Shown here: positions 1-5,582 of the stretch, piece by piece | How positions within the stretch are numbered: the stretch's first letter is position 1 | Layout: each line of letters starts with the position of its first letter | Notes under the pieces: generated by a model | Database searches by the model: none | What the model saw: the letters and a program-made list of their open reading frames with translations, nothing else | Told to the model about the DNA's origin: nothing | Made by a program: the position numbers and the translations under genes | DNA from: Melioribacteraceae bacterium | GTDB taxonomy: Bacteria; Bacteroidota; Ignavibacteria; Ignavibacteriales; Melioribacteraceae | Length of the DNA stretch: 6,510 bases | Direction: 5' to 3' | NCBI GenBank assembly: GCA_026987055.1 | Contig: JALSNL010000432.1 | Location: forward strand, 1 to 6,510

Positions 1-1
1 C

Positions 2-487
2 GGTGGAGATTCCGCCTCGGAATATTGTCAATTTTTAGCAGAGGAAAAAGAAAACAACAATGTTTATTTAAGTTATAGACGTAAAGAATTTTCCAGAATG
101 AATTTACTTAACAAAGAAAGCATAGAAGCTTTAGTTAAAGAAGGAAAGCTAACTTTATTATTAGAGTCAAATATAAACTCTTTAGAAAGTAAAAACGGAA
201 AACCTGTTGTTAATTTTGCAGAAAAAAAATACGGCAGTATGCCTTTCGATTTAATTGTATATGCTCTTGGCGGAAGCACCCCTGAAAATTTTCTAAAAAT
301 GATTGGAATAGAATTTAACGGTCCGCATCCTGTTTTAAAGGAAGGTTATGAAACAAATATTCCCGGAATGTTTTTAATTGGCGATTTAAGTGCCGGCAAA
401 AAAGGCGGTTCAATTATTTGGGCTTTTAATTCAGCTAATAGTGCAATGCAACAGATTTGTAAAAACTATTTACAATGTGAAACTTAA
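2..487 (+). CDS. Thioredoxin-reductase-like FAD/NAD(P)-dependent oxidoreductase, C-terminal part (5' end outside window)
   Basis: The reading frame is open from base 2 to the TAA at 485-487 and encodes 161 residues. The visible part begins inside the NAD(P)H-binding Rossmann motif (GGDSASEY, residues 1-8; the family pattern is GxGxSAxE). A strand ending in YRR (residues 25-27) follows, as in NADPH-binding members of the thioredoxin-reductase-like family. Near the C-terminus, IPGMFLIGDL (120-129) followed by a Gly-rich segment and an Ala/Asn-rich helix is the usual second FAD-binding motif (GxFxxGD). The enzyme should be a cytoplasmic flavoprotein that moves electrons between NAD(P)H and a disulfide or other acceptor. 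A redox CxxC, if present, would lie upstream of base 1, so true thioredoxin reductase cannot be told from YpdA-like or ferredoxin-NADP reductase-like relatives. The ATG at 98 is internal and not the start. The family assignment is firm; the substrate is unknown. Confidence 0.85.
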   Translation, partial: GGDSASEYCQFLAEEKENNNVYLSYRRKEFSRMNLLNKESIEALVKEGKLTLLLESNINSLESKNGKPVVNFAEKKYGSMPFDLIVYALGGSTPENFLKMIGIEFNGPHPVLKEGYETNIPGMFLIGDLSAGKKGGSIIWAFNSANSAMQQICKNYLQCET

Positions 488-510
488 AATAATGCTTAAA
501 AAAGGAGTAA

Positions 511-540
511 ATGTCGAATTTTATATGTGTTTACTTTTAA
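511..540 (+). CDS. Possible 9-residue leader-type mini-ORF
   Basis: ATG at 511 is preceded by AAAAGGAG (500-507), among the best Shine-Dalgarno matches in the window, with a rather short 3-nt gap. The frame encodes MSNFICVYF and stops at TAA 538-540. The first base of the ATG and part of the ribosome-binding site fall in one arm of a weak inverted repeat (506-511 with 530-535), so translation could in principle affect local folding. It could be a leader peptide for the ParA-like gene that starts 86 bp downstream, a remnant of a lost gene, or a chance match. There is no homology evidence for so short a frame. Confidence 0.2.
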   Translation: MSNFICVYF

Positions 541-606
541 AAAAAATAATCTTAAATTAATAGACTAATATTTAATTGACTGACAAAGCGGGAAAAATCT
601 TTTCAA

Positions 607-615
607 AGAGGGGGG
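607..615 (+). promoter_or_regulatory. Ribosome-binding site of the ParA-like gene; decides its start
   Basis: AGAGGGGGG lies 11 nt before the ATG at 627. The same frame stays open upstream to a TTG at 576, but that codon has no Shine-Dalgarno. The 17 extra residues it would add are not needed by the family, in which the Walker A loop sits about 10 residues from the N-terminus. The ATG at 627 is therefore preferred. A run of six G is unusual in this AT-rich DNA. Confidence 0.6.
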
Positions 616-626
616 AAAGATTTTTT

Positions 627-1405
627 ATGGGTAAAATTATTTCTATTCTACTGCCAAAAGGTGGCGTTGGAAAAACAACGTCAGCAATTAATTTAGCTGT
701 GAATTTTGCCTTAAGAAATTATAAAACTCTCTTGATTGATTTAGATCCAACCGCTACTTGTTCTTTATCTTTAGGGTTCAATGAAGAAAATATTTATGGT
801 GATATTTTTGATATTTTTAGTTATTCAAAGTCAATTAATTCTGTTATCCACCCAACCGGCATTTCCAACTTAGATTGTATTCCCCAAATGAAATTATCTT
901 CCGTAGAAGAAGGAAGACAAGCCCGTTTAATTTCAAACGAATATTTACTACGGAATATAATTAACACTATTGAGAATGATTATAAATTTATTCTTTTTGA
1001 TTGTCCTCCTTATCTTTTTGGCTCAACCAATTTGGCTTTAATTGCATCGGATTCCGTTTTAGTTCCTATTAGGACAGATGAATATTCTATTGAAGCTATT
1101 GACGATTTATTTCGCAGGATTGAATACATAAACGTATTTATAATAAAAATTTGACCGTAGAAGGTATTTTTATAACTGCTTATGAAAGAAACATAAAAGC
1201 ATCATTTAAAATAAAAACCAAGTTGTTCGATTTAAATTCAAAATTTATGTTAAACAAATCAATACCAAAAGATGCTAACATGATGAATGCAACATTTAGC
1301 CGGCAACCGCTTTCTTTGGTTAAACCAAAATCTAGAGCGGCAATTGCATATAAAGAATTAGCAGATGAAATAATAAGTAGAAATAGTGTTTTTTTAGATT
1401 TATAA
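627..1405 (+). pseudogene. ParA/Soj-family partition-type ATPase, interrupted by a -1 bp frameshift near 1133
   Basis: The first frame (627-1154) encodes 175 residues with a deviant Walker A, KGGVGKTT (11-18), a Walker A' DLDP (38-41) and a Walker B FILFDCPP (121-128). These define the ParA/MinD-type P-loop ATPases that position DNA or protein cargo in an ATP-dependent way. The ParA C-terminal region (VEGIFIT, SIPKDANMMNATF, PKSRAAIAYKELADEI) continues in another frame up to the stop at 1403-1405. Adding one base (for example a second C at 1133) joins ..RRIEYIN to RIYNKNLTVEGIF.. and gives 259 residues, the usual Soj length. The rest is undamaged, so this is either a recent mutation or a sequencing error. 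The second frame could also begin at TTG 1151, overlapping the first stop TGA, but the family has no domain boundary there. After DLDP the usual Q of DxDPQ is T (DPTATCSLSLG). No ParB gene or obvious parS site is adjacent, so this is an orphan ParA whose cargo is unknown. Confidence 0.8.
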
Positions 1406-1418
1406 GTATCTAACTTTT
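1394..1418 (+). terminator. Weak candidate terminator at the end of the ParA-like gene
   Basis: TTAGAT (1394-1399) and ATCTAA (1408-1413) can form a 6-bp stem around an 8-nt loop, followed by CTTTT and further T-rich sequence. The stem holds only one G-C pair and overlaps the end of the coding region. It is in the right place, between two convergent genes whose stops are 21 bp apart, but it would be a weak terminator and may be chance in AT-rich DNA. Confidence 0.2.
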
Positions 1419-1426
1419 AATTAATC

Positions 1427-3439
1427 TTATTTTAGCATTTTTTTTAATCGCTCAATTTCATCCCGCAAAGATGCAGCTCTTTCAAATTCCAAATCTTTAG
1501 CTGCGTTTATCATTTCCTCTTCCAGTTGTGAAATTAAATCCAACTTTTGATCTTTACTCATATACTTTAAAACAGGTTCGGCAACTTTGGAAAATGCTGT
1601 TTCTTTTTCAGGATCTTTTTTTCTTAATTCTGCAATAGATGTAGAACTTAAAATATCTTCCCTGCTTTTAAAGATAGTTTTGGGTGTAATATTGTGTTTT
1701 TTATTGTATTCTAATTGTAACTTTCTTCTTCTGTTCGTTTCATTGATTGTTTTTGCCATAGAGTTTGTTATTTTATCTGCATACATAATAACTTTTCCAT
1801 TAGCATTTCTTGCCGTTCTGCCTGCAGTTTGCATTAACGAGCGTTCGCTACGCAAAAAACCTTCTTTATCAGCATCAATAATTGCCACAAGTGAAACTTC
1901 AGGTAAATCCAAGCCTTCTCTAAGTAAATTTACACCTACCAATACATCAAAATCTCCAATTCTTAAATCTCTTATTATCTCCACGCGTTCCAAAGCATCA
2001 ATATCGCTATGAATATACCTTACTTTGATTGCCAATTTATCTAAATAATCAGATAAATCTTCTGCCATTTTTTTTGTAAGTGTTGTAACTAACACTCGTT
2101 CACTTTTCTTTATTCTATCCCGTATTTCACCAAGCAAATCATCAATTTGATTTTCTATTGGTCGGATTTCAATTTCAGGATCAAGCAATCCGGTTGGCCT
2201 GATAATTTGCTCTACAAACGCACCGCCGGTTTTGGTTAATTCATAATCTCCGGGTGTAGCACTAATATAAATAACCTGGTTGGTTAAATTTTCATATTCA
2301 CTAAATTTTAACGGTCTGTTATCTAAAGCCGATGGAAGTCTGAAACCAAACTCTACCAAGGTTTCTTTTCTAGCCCTATCGCCATTATACATACCTCTTA
2401 TTTGCGGTATTGTTACATGCGATTCATCAATTATTAATAAAAAATCTTTGGGGAAATAATCAAACAAACATGCCGGACGTGAGCCTGGCGGTCTTCCATC
2501 CATGTGGCGTGAATAATTTTCTATTCCGGAACAATAACCGATTTCTCTCATCATTTCAATATCGTAACGTGTTCTTTGCTCCAATCTCTGTGCTTCAAGA
2601 TATTTCTCTTCTTTCCAGAAGTATTCCAATCTTTCTTTTAGTTCGGCTTCAATTGTTTTAATTCCTCTGTTAACCTGATCTTTTGTAGTTACAAAATATT
2701 TAGCCGGATAAACAGGTGTGGAATCTAATTCTTTAATAAACTCTCCGGTTAGAGGATCAATCAATGAAATTTTCTCAATTTCATCATCCCAAAATTCTAT
2801 TCTAATAGCTTCATCATTTTGATATGCCGGAATTATTTCCACTACATCACCGCGTGCTCGAAAAGTTCCTCTGGTAAATTCAACATCATTTCTAGTGTAA
2901 TAAATATCTATTAAAAGTTTAAGTAATTTTTTCTTTTCAATTATTTGTCCCTTTTTTAGAAAAATAATTTGTTGTGCATATTGTTCAGGTGCACCAATTC
3001 CATAAATACAACTTACACTTGCAATAATAATTACATCATTTCTTCCTTCAATTAATGAAGTGGTTGTTTTTAATCTGAGTCTGTCTATTTCCTCGTTAAC
3101 AGAAAAATCTTTTTCGATATATAAATCTCGTTTAACAACATAGGCTTCCGGTTGATAATAATCATAATAACTAATAAAAAACTCTACAGGGTTGTTTGGA
3201 AAAAAGGATTTAAACTCAGAATATAATTGTGCTGCCAATGTTTTGTTATGTGAAATTATTAAGGTCGGTTTGTTTATGTTTGCTATAACATTTGAGATTG
3301 TAAAAGTTTTGCCGCTACCGGTTACGCCAAGTAAAACTTGATGTTTTTCACCATTTAGAATACCATCGGTTAATTCTTTTATTGCCTGTGGCTGATCGCC
3401 GGAAGGTTTATAGCTTGAAACTAATTTAAATTTATTCAT
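1427..3439 (-). CDS. uvrB: UvrABC excinuclease subunit B (UvrB)
   Basis: This is a complete 670-residue UvrB, the usual length. UvrB is the DNA damage-verifying subunit of nucleotide excision repair: UvrA loads it at lesions, it uses ATP to open the DNA, and it recruits UvrC for the dual incision. Visible parts in order are Walker A GVTGSGKT (38-45); the damage-probing beta-hairpin with its aromatic cluster [10 protein letters not shown] (91-100); SVSCIYGIG (141-149); the Walker B/helicase DESH (338-341); SATPGDYE (393-400); [12 protein letters not shown] (505-516) and QTAGRTARN (537-545), which are helicase motifs V and VI; and a C-terminal UVR coiled-coil (about 632-667) that binds UvrC. 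No key residue appears to be missing. The ATG at 3439 gives the family's normal N-terminus. It has no Shine-Dalgarno, but a TAnnTTTG element lies 25 nt upstream. The gene is co-directional with ppk2 and 89 bp from it. It carries no SOS box that I recognise. Confidence 0.99.
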   Translation of the reverse strand: MNKFKLVSSYKPSGDQPQAIKELTDGILNGEKHQVLLGVTGSGKTFTISNVIANINKPTLIISHNKTLAAQLYSEFKSFFPNNPVEFFISYYDYYQPEAYVVKRDLYIEKDFSVNEEIDRLRLKTTTSLIEGRNDVIIIASVSCIYGIGAPEQYAQQIIFLKKGQIIEKKKLLKLLIDIYYTRNDVEFTRGTFRARGDVVEIIPAYQNDEAIRIEFWDDEIEKISLIDPLTGEFIKELDSTPVYPAKYFVTTKDQVNRGIKTIEAELKERLEYFWKEEKYLEAQRLEQRTRYDIEMMREIGYCSGIENYSRHMDGRPPGSRPACLFDYFPKDFLLIIDESHVTIPQIRGMYNGDRARKETLVEFGFRLPSALDNRPLKFSEYENLTNQVIYISATPGDYELTKTGGAFVEQIIRPTGLLDPEIEIRPIENQIDDLLGEIRDRIKKSERVLVTTLTKKMAEDLSDYLDKLAIKVRYIHSDIDALERVEIIRDLRIGDFDVLVGVNLLREGLDLPEVSLVAIIDADKEGFLRSERSLMQTAGRTARNANGKVIMYADKITNSMAKTINETNRRRKLQLEYNKKHNITPKTIFKSREDILSSTSIAELRKKDPEKETAFSKVAEPVLKYMSKDQKLDLISQLEEEMINAAKDLEFERAASLRDEIERLKKMLK

Positions 3440-3464
3440 TTATAAAATTTTTGTTAGATATAGG

Positions 3465-3472
3465 CAAAACTA
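3465..3472 (-). promoter_or_regulatory. Candidate -7 promoter element (TAGTTTTG) of uvrB
   Basis: The minus strand reads TAGTTTTG, an exact match to the Bacteroidota primary-sigma -7 consensus TAnnTTTG, 25 nt before the uvrB ATG. No TTG was found at the expected 17-23-nt distance upstream, so only half of the promoter is supported. If it is used, the transcript leader would be about 20 nt long and lack a Shine-Dalgarno, a common arrangement in Bacteroidota. Confidence 0.4.
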
Positions 3473-3522
3473 AAAATAAAAAACAATGTTTTTAAGTTAT
3501 TGGTTTTTCTGTAAAATCCAAT
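3473..3522 (-). terminator. Candidate terminator region after ppk2
   Basis: Six bases past the ppk2 stop, ATTGG and CCAAT (3518-3522 and 3499-3503) pair on either side of one mismatch, a 4-bp A/T stem and a 4-nt loop (10 positions, 9 paired). On the ppk2 transcript this is followed, about 15 nt later, by a smaller AAAAAC/GTTTTT hairpin and a U-rich tract at 3473-3483. The gap between the main hairpin and the U-tract is longer than in a canonical intrinsic terminator. The region may instead only attenuate read-through from ppk2 into uvrB. Confidence 0.35.
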
Positions 3523-3528
3523 ATATAT

Positions 3529-4401
3529 TTAGTTTGAAATACCAATTAGCTGTTCTTTATATGCTTTTAAGTTAGCTAATTGTTCATCATTTAATTTGGG
3601 ATATTCCATTTTTAGTTTTTTAAGTGTTTGTACAATAACTTCTGAAACAACCAATCTGGTAAACCATTTGTTATCTGCCGGAACAATATACCATGGGGAA
3701 TTTTTAGTACTTGTTTTATTAATTGCTTCTTCATAGCATTTTTGATATTTATCCCACAAATTTCTTTCTTTCAAATCCGCAGCAGAAAATTTCCAATTTT
3801 TTGAAGGAGTATCCAAGCGTTTTAAAAATCTTCTTTTTTGTTCGTCCTTGGAAAGATGTAAGAAAAATTTAATAATTGTAGTACCGTTTTTATAAATATG
3901 GTCTTCAAAATTTCTAATTTGTCTATATCTGTTTTTCCAAATATTTTTATCAATTAACTCTTCAGGAATTTTTTGATACTTCACCAGATTATGCACTTTT
4001 ACAACAAGAACTTCTTCGTAATACGATCTATTAAAAATTCCTATGCGTCCTCTTTCAGGTAAAGCTTTTGTTGTGCGCCATAAGTAATCATGATCCAATT
4101 CTTCTTTTGAAGGTTGCTTAAAACTAAAAACTTGTGTTCCTTGTGGGTTTAATCCGCTCATAACATGTTTAATTGAGCTATCCTTTCCGGCAGCATCCAT
4201 TGCTTGAAAAATAATTAAAATGCTATGTCTATCATGAGCATATAATTTATCTTGAAGCTCAGCCATTTTGGCTTTATTTCTCTCCAATCTTTTGGCAGCA
4301 GCTTTTTTATTGTTAGCATTATATTTTCCTGTATAGCTAGGATTAAAATCTTTTAACGAAATTTCTTTACTTTCTTTAACCACAAATTCTTTTATGTTCA
4401 T
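3529..4401 (-). CDS. ppk2: Polyphosphate kinase 2 family, polyphosphate:nucleotide phosphotransferase (class III-like)
   Basis: This is a complete 290-residue protein of the PPK2 family, cytoplasmic enzymes that move phosphate between inorganic polyphosphate and nucleotides. The Walker A loop is QAMDAAGKD (66-74) and the Walker B region is FNRSYYEEVLVV (123-134). The lid/helical segment has the family pattern STKNSPWYIVPADNKW (231-246). KFFLHLSKDEQKRR (178-191), RLDTPSKNWKFS and the WDKYQ segment follow the same order as in the single-domain class III enzymes that phosphorylate AMP and ADP (for example the Meiothermus ruber enzyme, about 267 residues, as recalled). The class is inferred from this overall resemblance and not from a diagnostic residue. 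The ATG at 4401 is preceded by GAGGG (minus strand, 4410-4406) and, further up, by a TAnnTTTG element. The protein ends with a slightly longer tail than the compared enzyme. Its likely role is regenerating nucleoside di- and triphosphates from polyphosphate. Confidence 0.93.
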   Translation of the reverse strand: MNIKEFVVKESKEISLKDFNPSYTGKYNANNKKAAAKRLERNKAKMAELQDKLYAHDRHSILIIFQAMDAAGKDSSIKHVMSGLNPQGTQVFSFKQPSKEELDHDYLWRTTKALPERGRIGIFNRSYYEEVLVVKVHNLVKYQKIPEELIDKNIWKNRYRQIRNFEDHIYKNGTTIIKFFLHLSKDEQKRRFLKRLDTPSKNWKFSAADLKERNLWDKYQKCYEEAINKTSTKNSPWYIVPADNKWFTRLVVSEVIVQTLKKLKMEYPKLNDEQLANLKAYKEQLIGISN

Positions 4402-4436
4402 TATTCCCTCGTTAAAAACTTTTTTGAATTAAAACA

Positions 4437-4444
4437 CAAAAATA
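4437..4444 (-). promoter_or_regulatory. Candidate -7 promoter element (TATTTTTG) of ppk2
   Basis: The minus strand reads TATTTTTG, an exact TAnnTTTG match, ending 35 nt before the ppk2 ATG. No -33 TTG was found at a suitable distance. The element leaves room for the GAGGG ribosome-binding site in the leader. Confidence 0.35.
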
Positions 4445-4562
4445 ATAAGAAATTATAGATAAACTTCCATTTTAAATTGATTATTAAGAATTTTTAATCA
4501 GATGGTTAATATTATACTTCCAATTAAAATTACTTCTTCATTTTTCGATAATATCCTCAAAT

Positions 4563-4570
4563 TACGTTTG
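4563..4570 (+). promoter_or_regulatory. Candidate -7 promoter element (TACGTTTG) of the 240-residue gene
   Basis: TACGTTTG matches TAnnTTTG exactly and lies 46 nt before the ATG at 4617. The -33 TTG is not evident at 17-23 nt upstream. The sequence TAATTTTTG, one base too long to match, lies just downstream at 4574-4582. Confidence 0.35.
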
Positions 4571-4616
4571 GTCTAATTTTTGAATAACACTAGCATTCTT
4601 TAATTGGGGAAAATTA

Positions 4617-5339
4617 ATGGAAGCACTTACACTTAATACTTTTATAAAAGCCGCCGAAGACATAGAACTTAGTAAATATAAAGTTTTAGCCATTTTAAGA
4701 AAATATTCGGAGGCATTACATAAAAATAAATTATATCCGGCATTGGCAGAATTAATCTCAATAAAGAACGAATTAGAGCTCTTAATAGAACAAATGTCTC
4801 TTTTTGATGCAGAGTTTGTATTAAATCTCAATTTCGCAGAGTTTGTTGATGATGATGATAATTCTTTTTTTGACCCAATTGAATATGATGAAAATGATTT
4901 ACAGCGTGTTTTTGAATTTATAACTTGGGCCTTACCCGAAATTAAAAACGCAATTTCCGAAGGGAAAGCAATTTTTGATTTTGTTGATGATAATATTGAA
5001 TTAAGTGAAGTTGGAATAATGCCAATTTATAAAAACGAAGGTTATTTCTTCATTTCAGATGTAAAAAATGAATTGCTAAAAATTTATAGATATGAAATGA
5101 GCTTATTTTCTACGGAAGATAATCCGTTAAGAACTTTAAAATCCAAATTAGTAGATTTAATTAGCTTAAAAGCTCCGGAAGCACAATCCAAATACGACCT
5201 TAAAAATATGCTTTTGCAAAAACACCCGGACCTACCTAATCCGGCAGTTTATTCTTTTGAAACGTCTTTAGACTTTCCTTTTGTAGAAACAATTTTACCT
5301 GTTGCAAAAAGAAAGCTTGTTAGAACGCTTGCCCAATAA
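4617..5339 (+). CDS. Hypothetical acidic cytoplasmic protein, 240 residues, unrecognised family
   Basis: The ATG at 4617 follows GGGGA (4606-4610) at a 6-nt spacing, and the frame ends at TAA 5337-5339. It is a real gene by length, ribosome-binding site and codon use like its neighbours. I do not recognise the family. There is no signal peptide, membrane segment or Cys motif; the protein has no Cys at all. The first 65 residues look helical and charged (ELSKYKVLAILRKYSEALHK, then a Leu/Glu-rich stretch). An acidic patch, VDDDDNSFFDP, sits at 77-87, and the Asp/Glu-rich run continues to about 95. The C-terminus is mixed and basic (LPVAKRKLVRTLAQ, 227-240), with Pro-rich turns (HPDLPNPAVYSF). 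The tetrapeptide MSLF occurs twice (60-63, 161-164), probably by chance. It stands alone, divergent from ppk2 and before the glycosidase gene, so context does not suggest a function. Confidence 0.85.
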   Translation: MEALTLNTFIKAAEDIELSKYKVLAILRKYSEALHKNKLYPALAELISIKNELELLIEQMSLFDAEFVLNLNFAEFVDDDDNSFFDPIEYDENDLQRVFEFITWALPEIKNAISEGKAIFDFVDDNIELSEVGIMPIYKNEGYFFISDVKNELLKIYRYEMSLFSTEDNPLRTLKSKLVDLISLKAPEAQSKYDLKNMLLQKHPDLPNPAVYSFETSLDFPFVETILPVAKRKLVRTLAQ

Positions 5340-5399
5340 TAAAGTTAATTTTGTATATTAAACAAAACAAATTAAAACTTAATTTATAAGCTTAATAAG

Positions 5400-5427
5400 C
5401 GCAATATACTACAACTGTATATTAGCG
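5400..5427 (+). repeat. Inverted repeat / hairpin with 10 paired bases
   Basis: CGC (5400-5402) plus AATATAC (5403-5409) pair with GTATATT (5417-5423) and GCG (5425-5427), with A5424 bulged and a 7-nt loop TACAACT. No T-tract follows (the next bases are TAATAATATATAT), so it is not a canonical terminator. It could be a regulator-binding palindrome for the GH5 gene or an RNA hairpin that ends or protects the preceding transcript. Confidence 0.4.
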
Positions 5428-5440
5428 TAATAATATATAT

Positions 5441-5455
5441 GCTTGTTCGCTTGTT
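5441..5455 (+). repeat. Short tandem repeat, GCTTGTT twice
   Basis: GCTTGTT occurs at 5441-5447 and 5449-5455, an 8-bp period separated by one C. A related TGTTTGTACGC follows at 5459-5469. Two copies of a 7-mer could be half-sites on one face of the helix or chance. No function is assigned. Confidence 0.35.
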
Positions 5456-5522
5456 ATGATGTTTGTACGCAATCACTTTGGTTATTGTAACGGGCAACTG
5501 TTCTTAACCACCACATATTAAC

Positions 5523-5556
5523 TTGTATAATTTTTAAGTTTAATAAATTAAATTTG
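5523..5556 (+). promoter_or_regulatory. Candidate Bacteroidota-type promoter of the GH5 gene
   Basis: TTG (5523-5525) and TAAATTTG (5549-5556) match the -33 and -7 elements (TTG, 17-23 nt, TAnnTTTG) with a 23-nt gap. The -7 element ends 26 nt before the ATG at 5583. This is the only place in the window where both halves are present. Transcription would begin around 5562, leaving a leader of about 20 nt without a Shine-Dalgarno. Confidence 0.45.
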
Positions 5557-5582
5557 AAGCATAGTTTATAAAGTTTACACAA

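Larger units (their letters stand above)
488..626. other. Spacer between oxidoreductase and ParA-like gene
   Basis: This AT-rich 139-bp spacer holds a possible 9-codon ORF with a Shine-Dalgarno (listed separately) and a weak inverted repeat: AGTAAA (506-511) against TTTACT (530-535), followed by an A-run. No match to TAnnTTTG was found here, unlike the spacers before the other full genes. The ParA-like gene may therefore be read from an upstream promoter, or from one I cannot recognise. No convincing intrinsic terminator for the oxidoreductase is visible. Confidence 0.5.
4402..4616. other. Divergent intergenic region between ppk2 and the 240-residue gene
   Basis: These 215 bp must hold the promoters of two divergent genes. 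Each side has a TAnnTTTG match (listed separately). Between them lies an imperfectly centred inverted repeat, TGATTA (4478-4483) and TAATCA (4495-4500), separated by 11 nt. It could be an operator for a dimeric regulator or a chance AT-rich palindrome. I see no small RNA signature and no tRNA. Confidence 0.4.
5340..5582. other. Intergenic region upstream of the GH5 gene
   Basis: These 243 bp of AT-rich DNA hold several small structures. An inverted repeat, TTAATTT (5345-5351) and AAATTAA (5369-5375), lies just after the preceding stop codon. A hairpin at 5400-5427 and a short tandem repeat at 5441-5455 are listed separately. TGGTTA (5479-5484) and TAACCA (5505-5510) form a further 6-bp inverted repeat. 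The 3' end carries a promoter-like pair before the GH5 gene. The minus-strand open frame across this region runs into the GH5 signal-peptide coding sequence and is not a credible gene. Confidence 0.5.

Noticed and set aside
98..100. ATG at 98 as the start of the first gene
   Set aside because: The same frame is open back to base 2 and contains the NAD(P)H-binding motif GGDSASEY, so the ATG is internal.
73..279. Minus-strand 68-codon open frame
   Set aside because: It lies antisense inside the oxidoreductase gene, whose conserved motifs are on the plus strand. It has no ribosome-binding site or recognisable protein.
1140..1154. Programmed -1 ribosomal frameshift in the ParA gene at the A-rich stretch before the TGA
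   Set aside because: The stretch A-AAA-ATT does not fit the X-XXY-YYZ slippery pattern: ATT would have to re-pair as AAT. The family alignment also points to a missing base nearer 1133. A mutation or read error is simpler.
1587..2012. Plus-strand 141-codon open frame
   Set aside because: It is antisense to the conserved helicase and C-terminal regions of uvrB. The translation is low-complexity hydrophobic and Ser-rich, as expected of a shadow frame.
2410..2661. Plus-strand 83-codon open frame
   Set aside because: It is antisense within uvrB, with no independent support.
4562..4831. Minus-strand 89-codon open frame
   Set aside because: It overlaps the start of the well-supported 240-residue gene, including its ribosome-binding site, and is likely a shadow.
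5441..5514. Possible tRNA-like fold ending in ACCACCA
   Set aside because: There is no T-arm GGTTCGA-type sequence, no D-arm pattern and no anticodon stem. The ACCACCA is coincidental.
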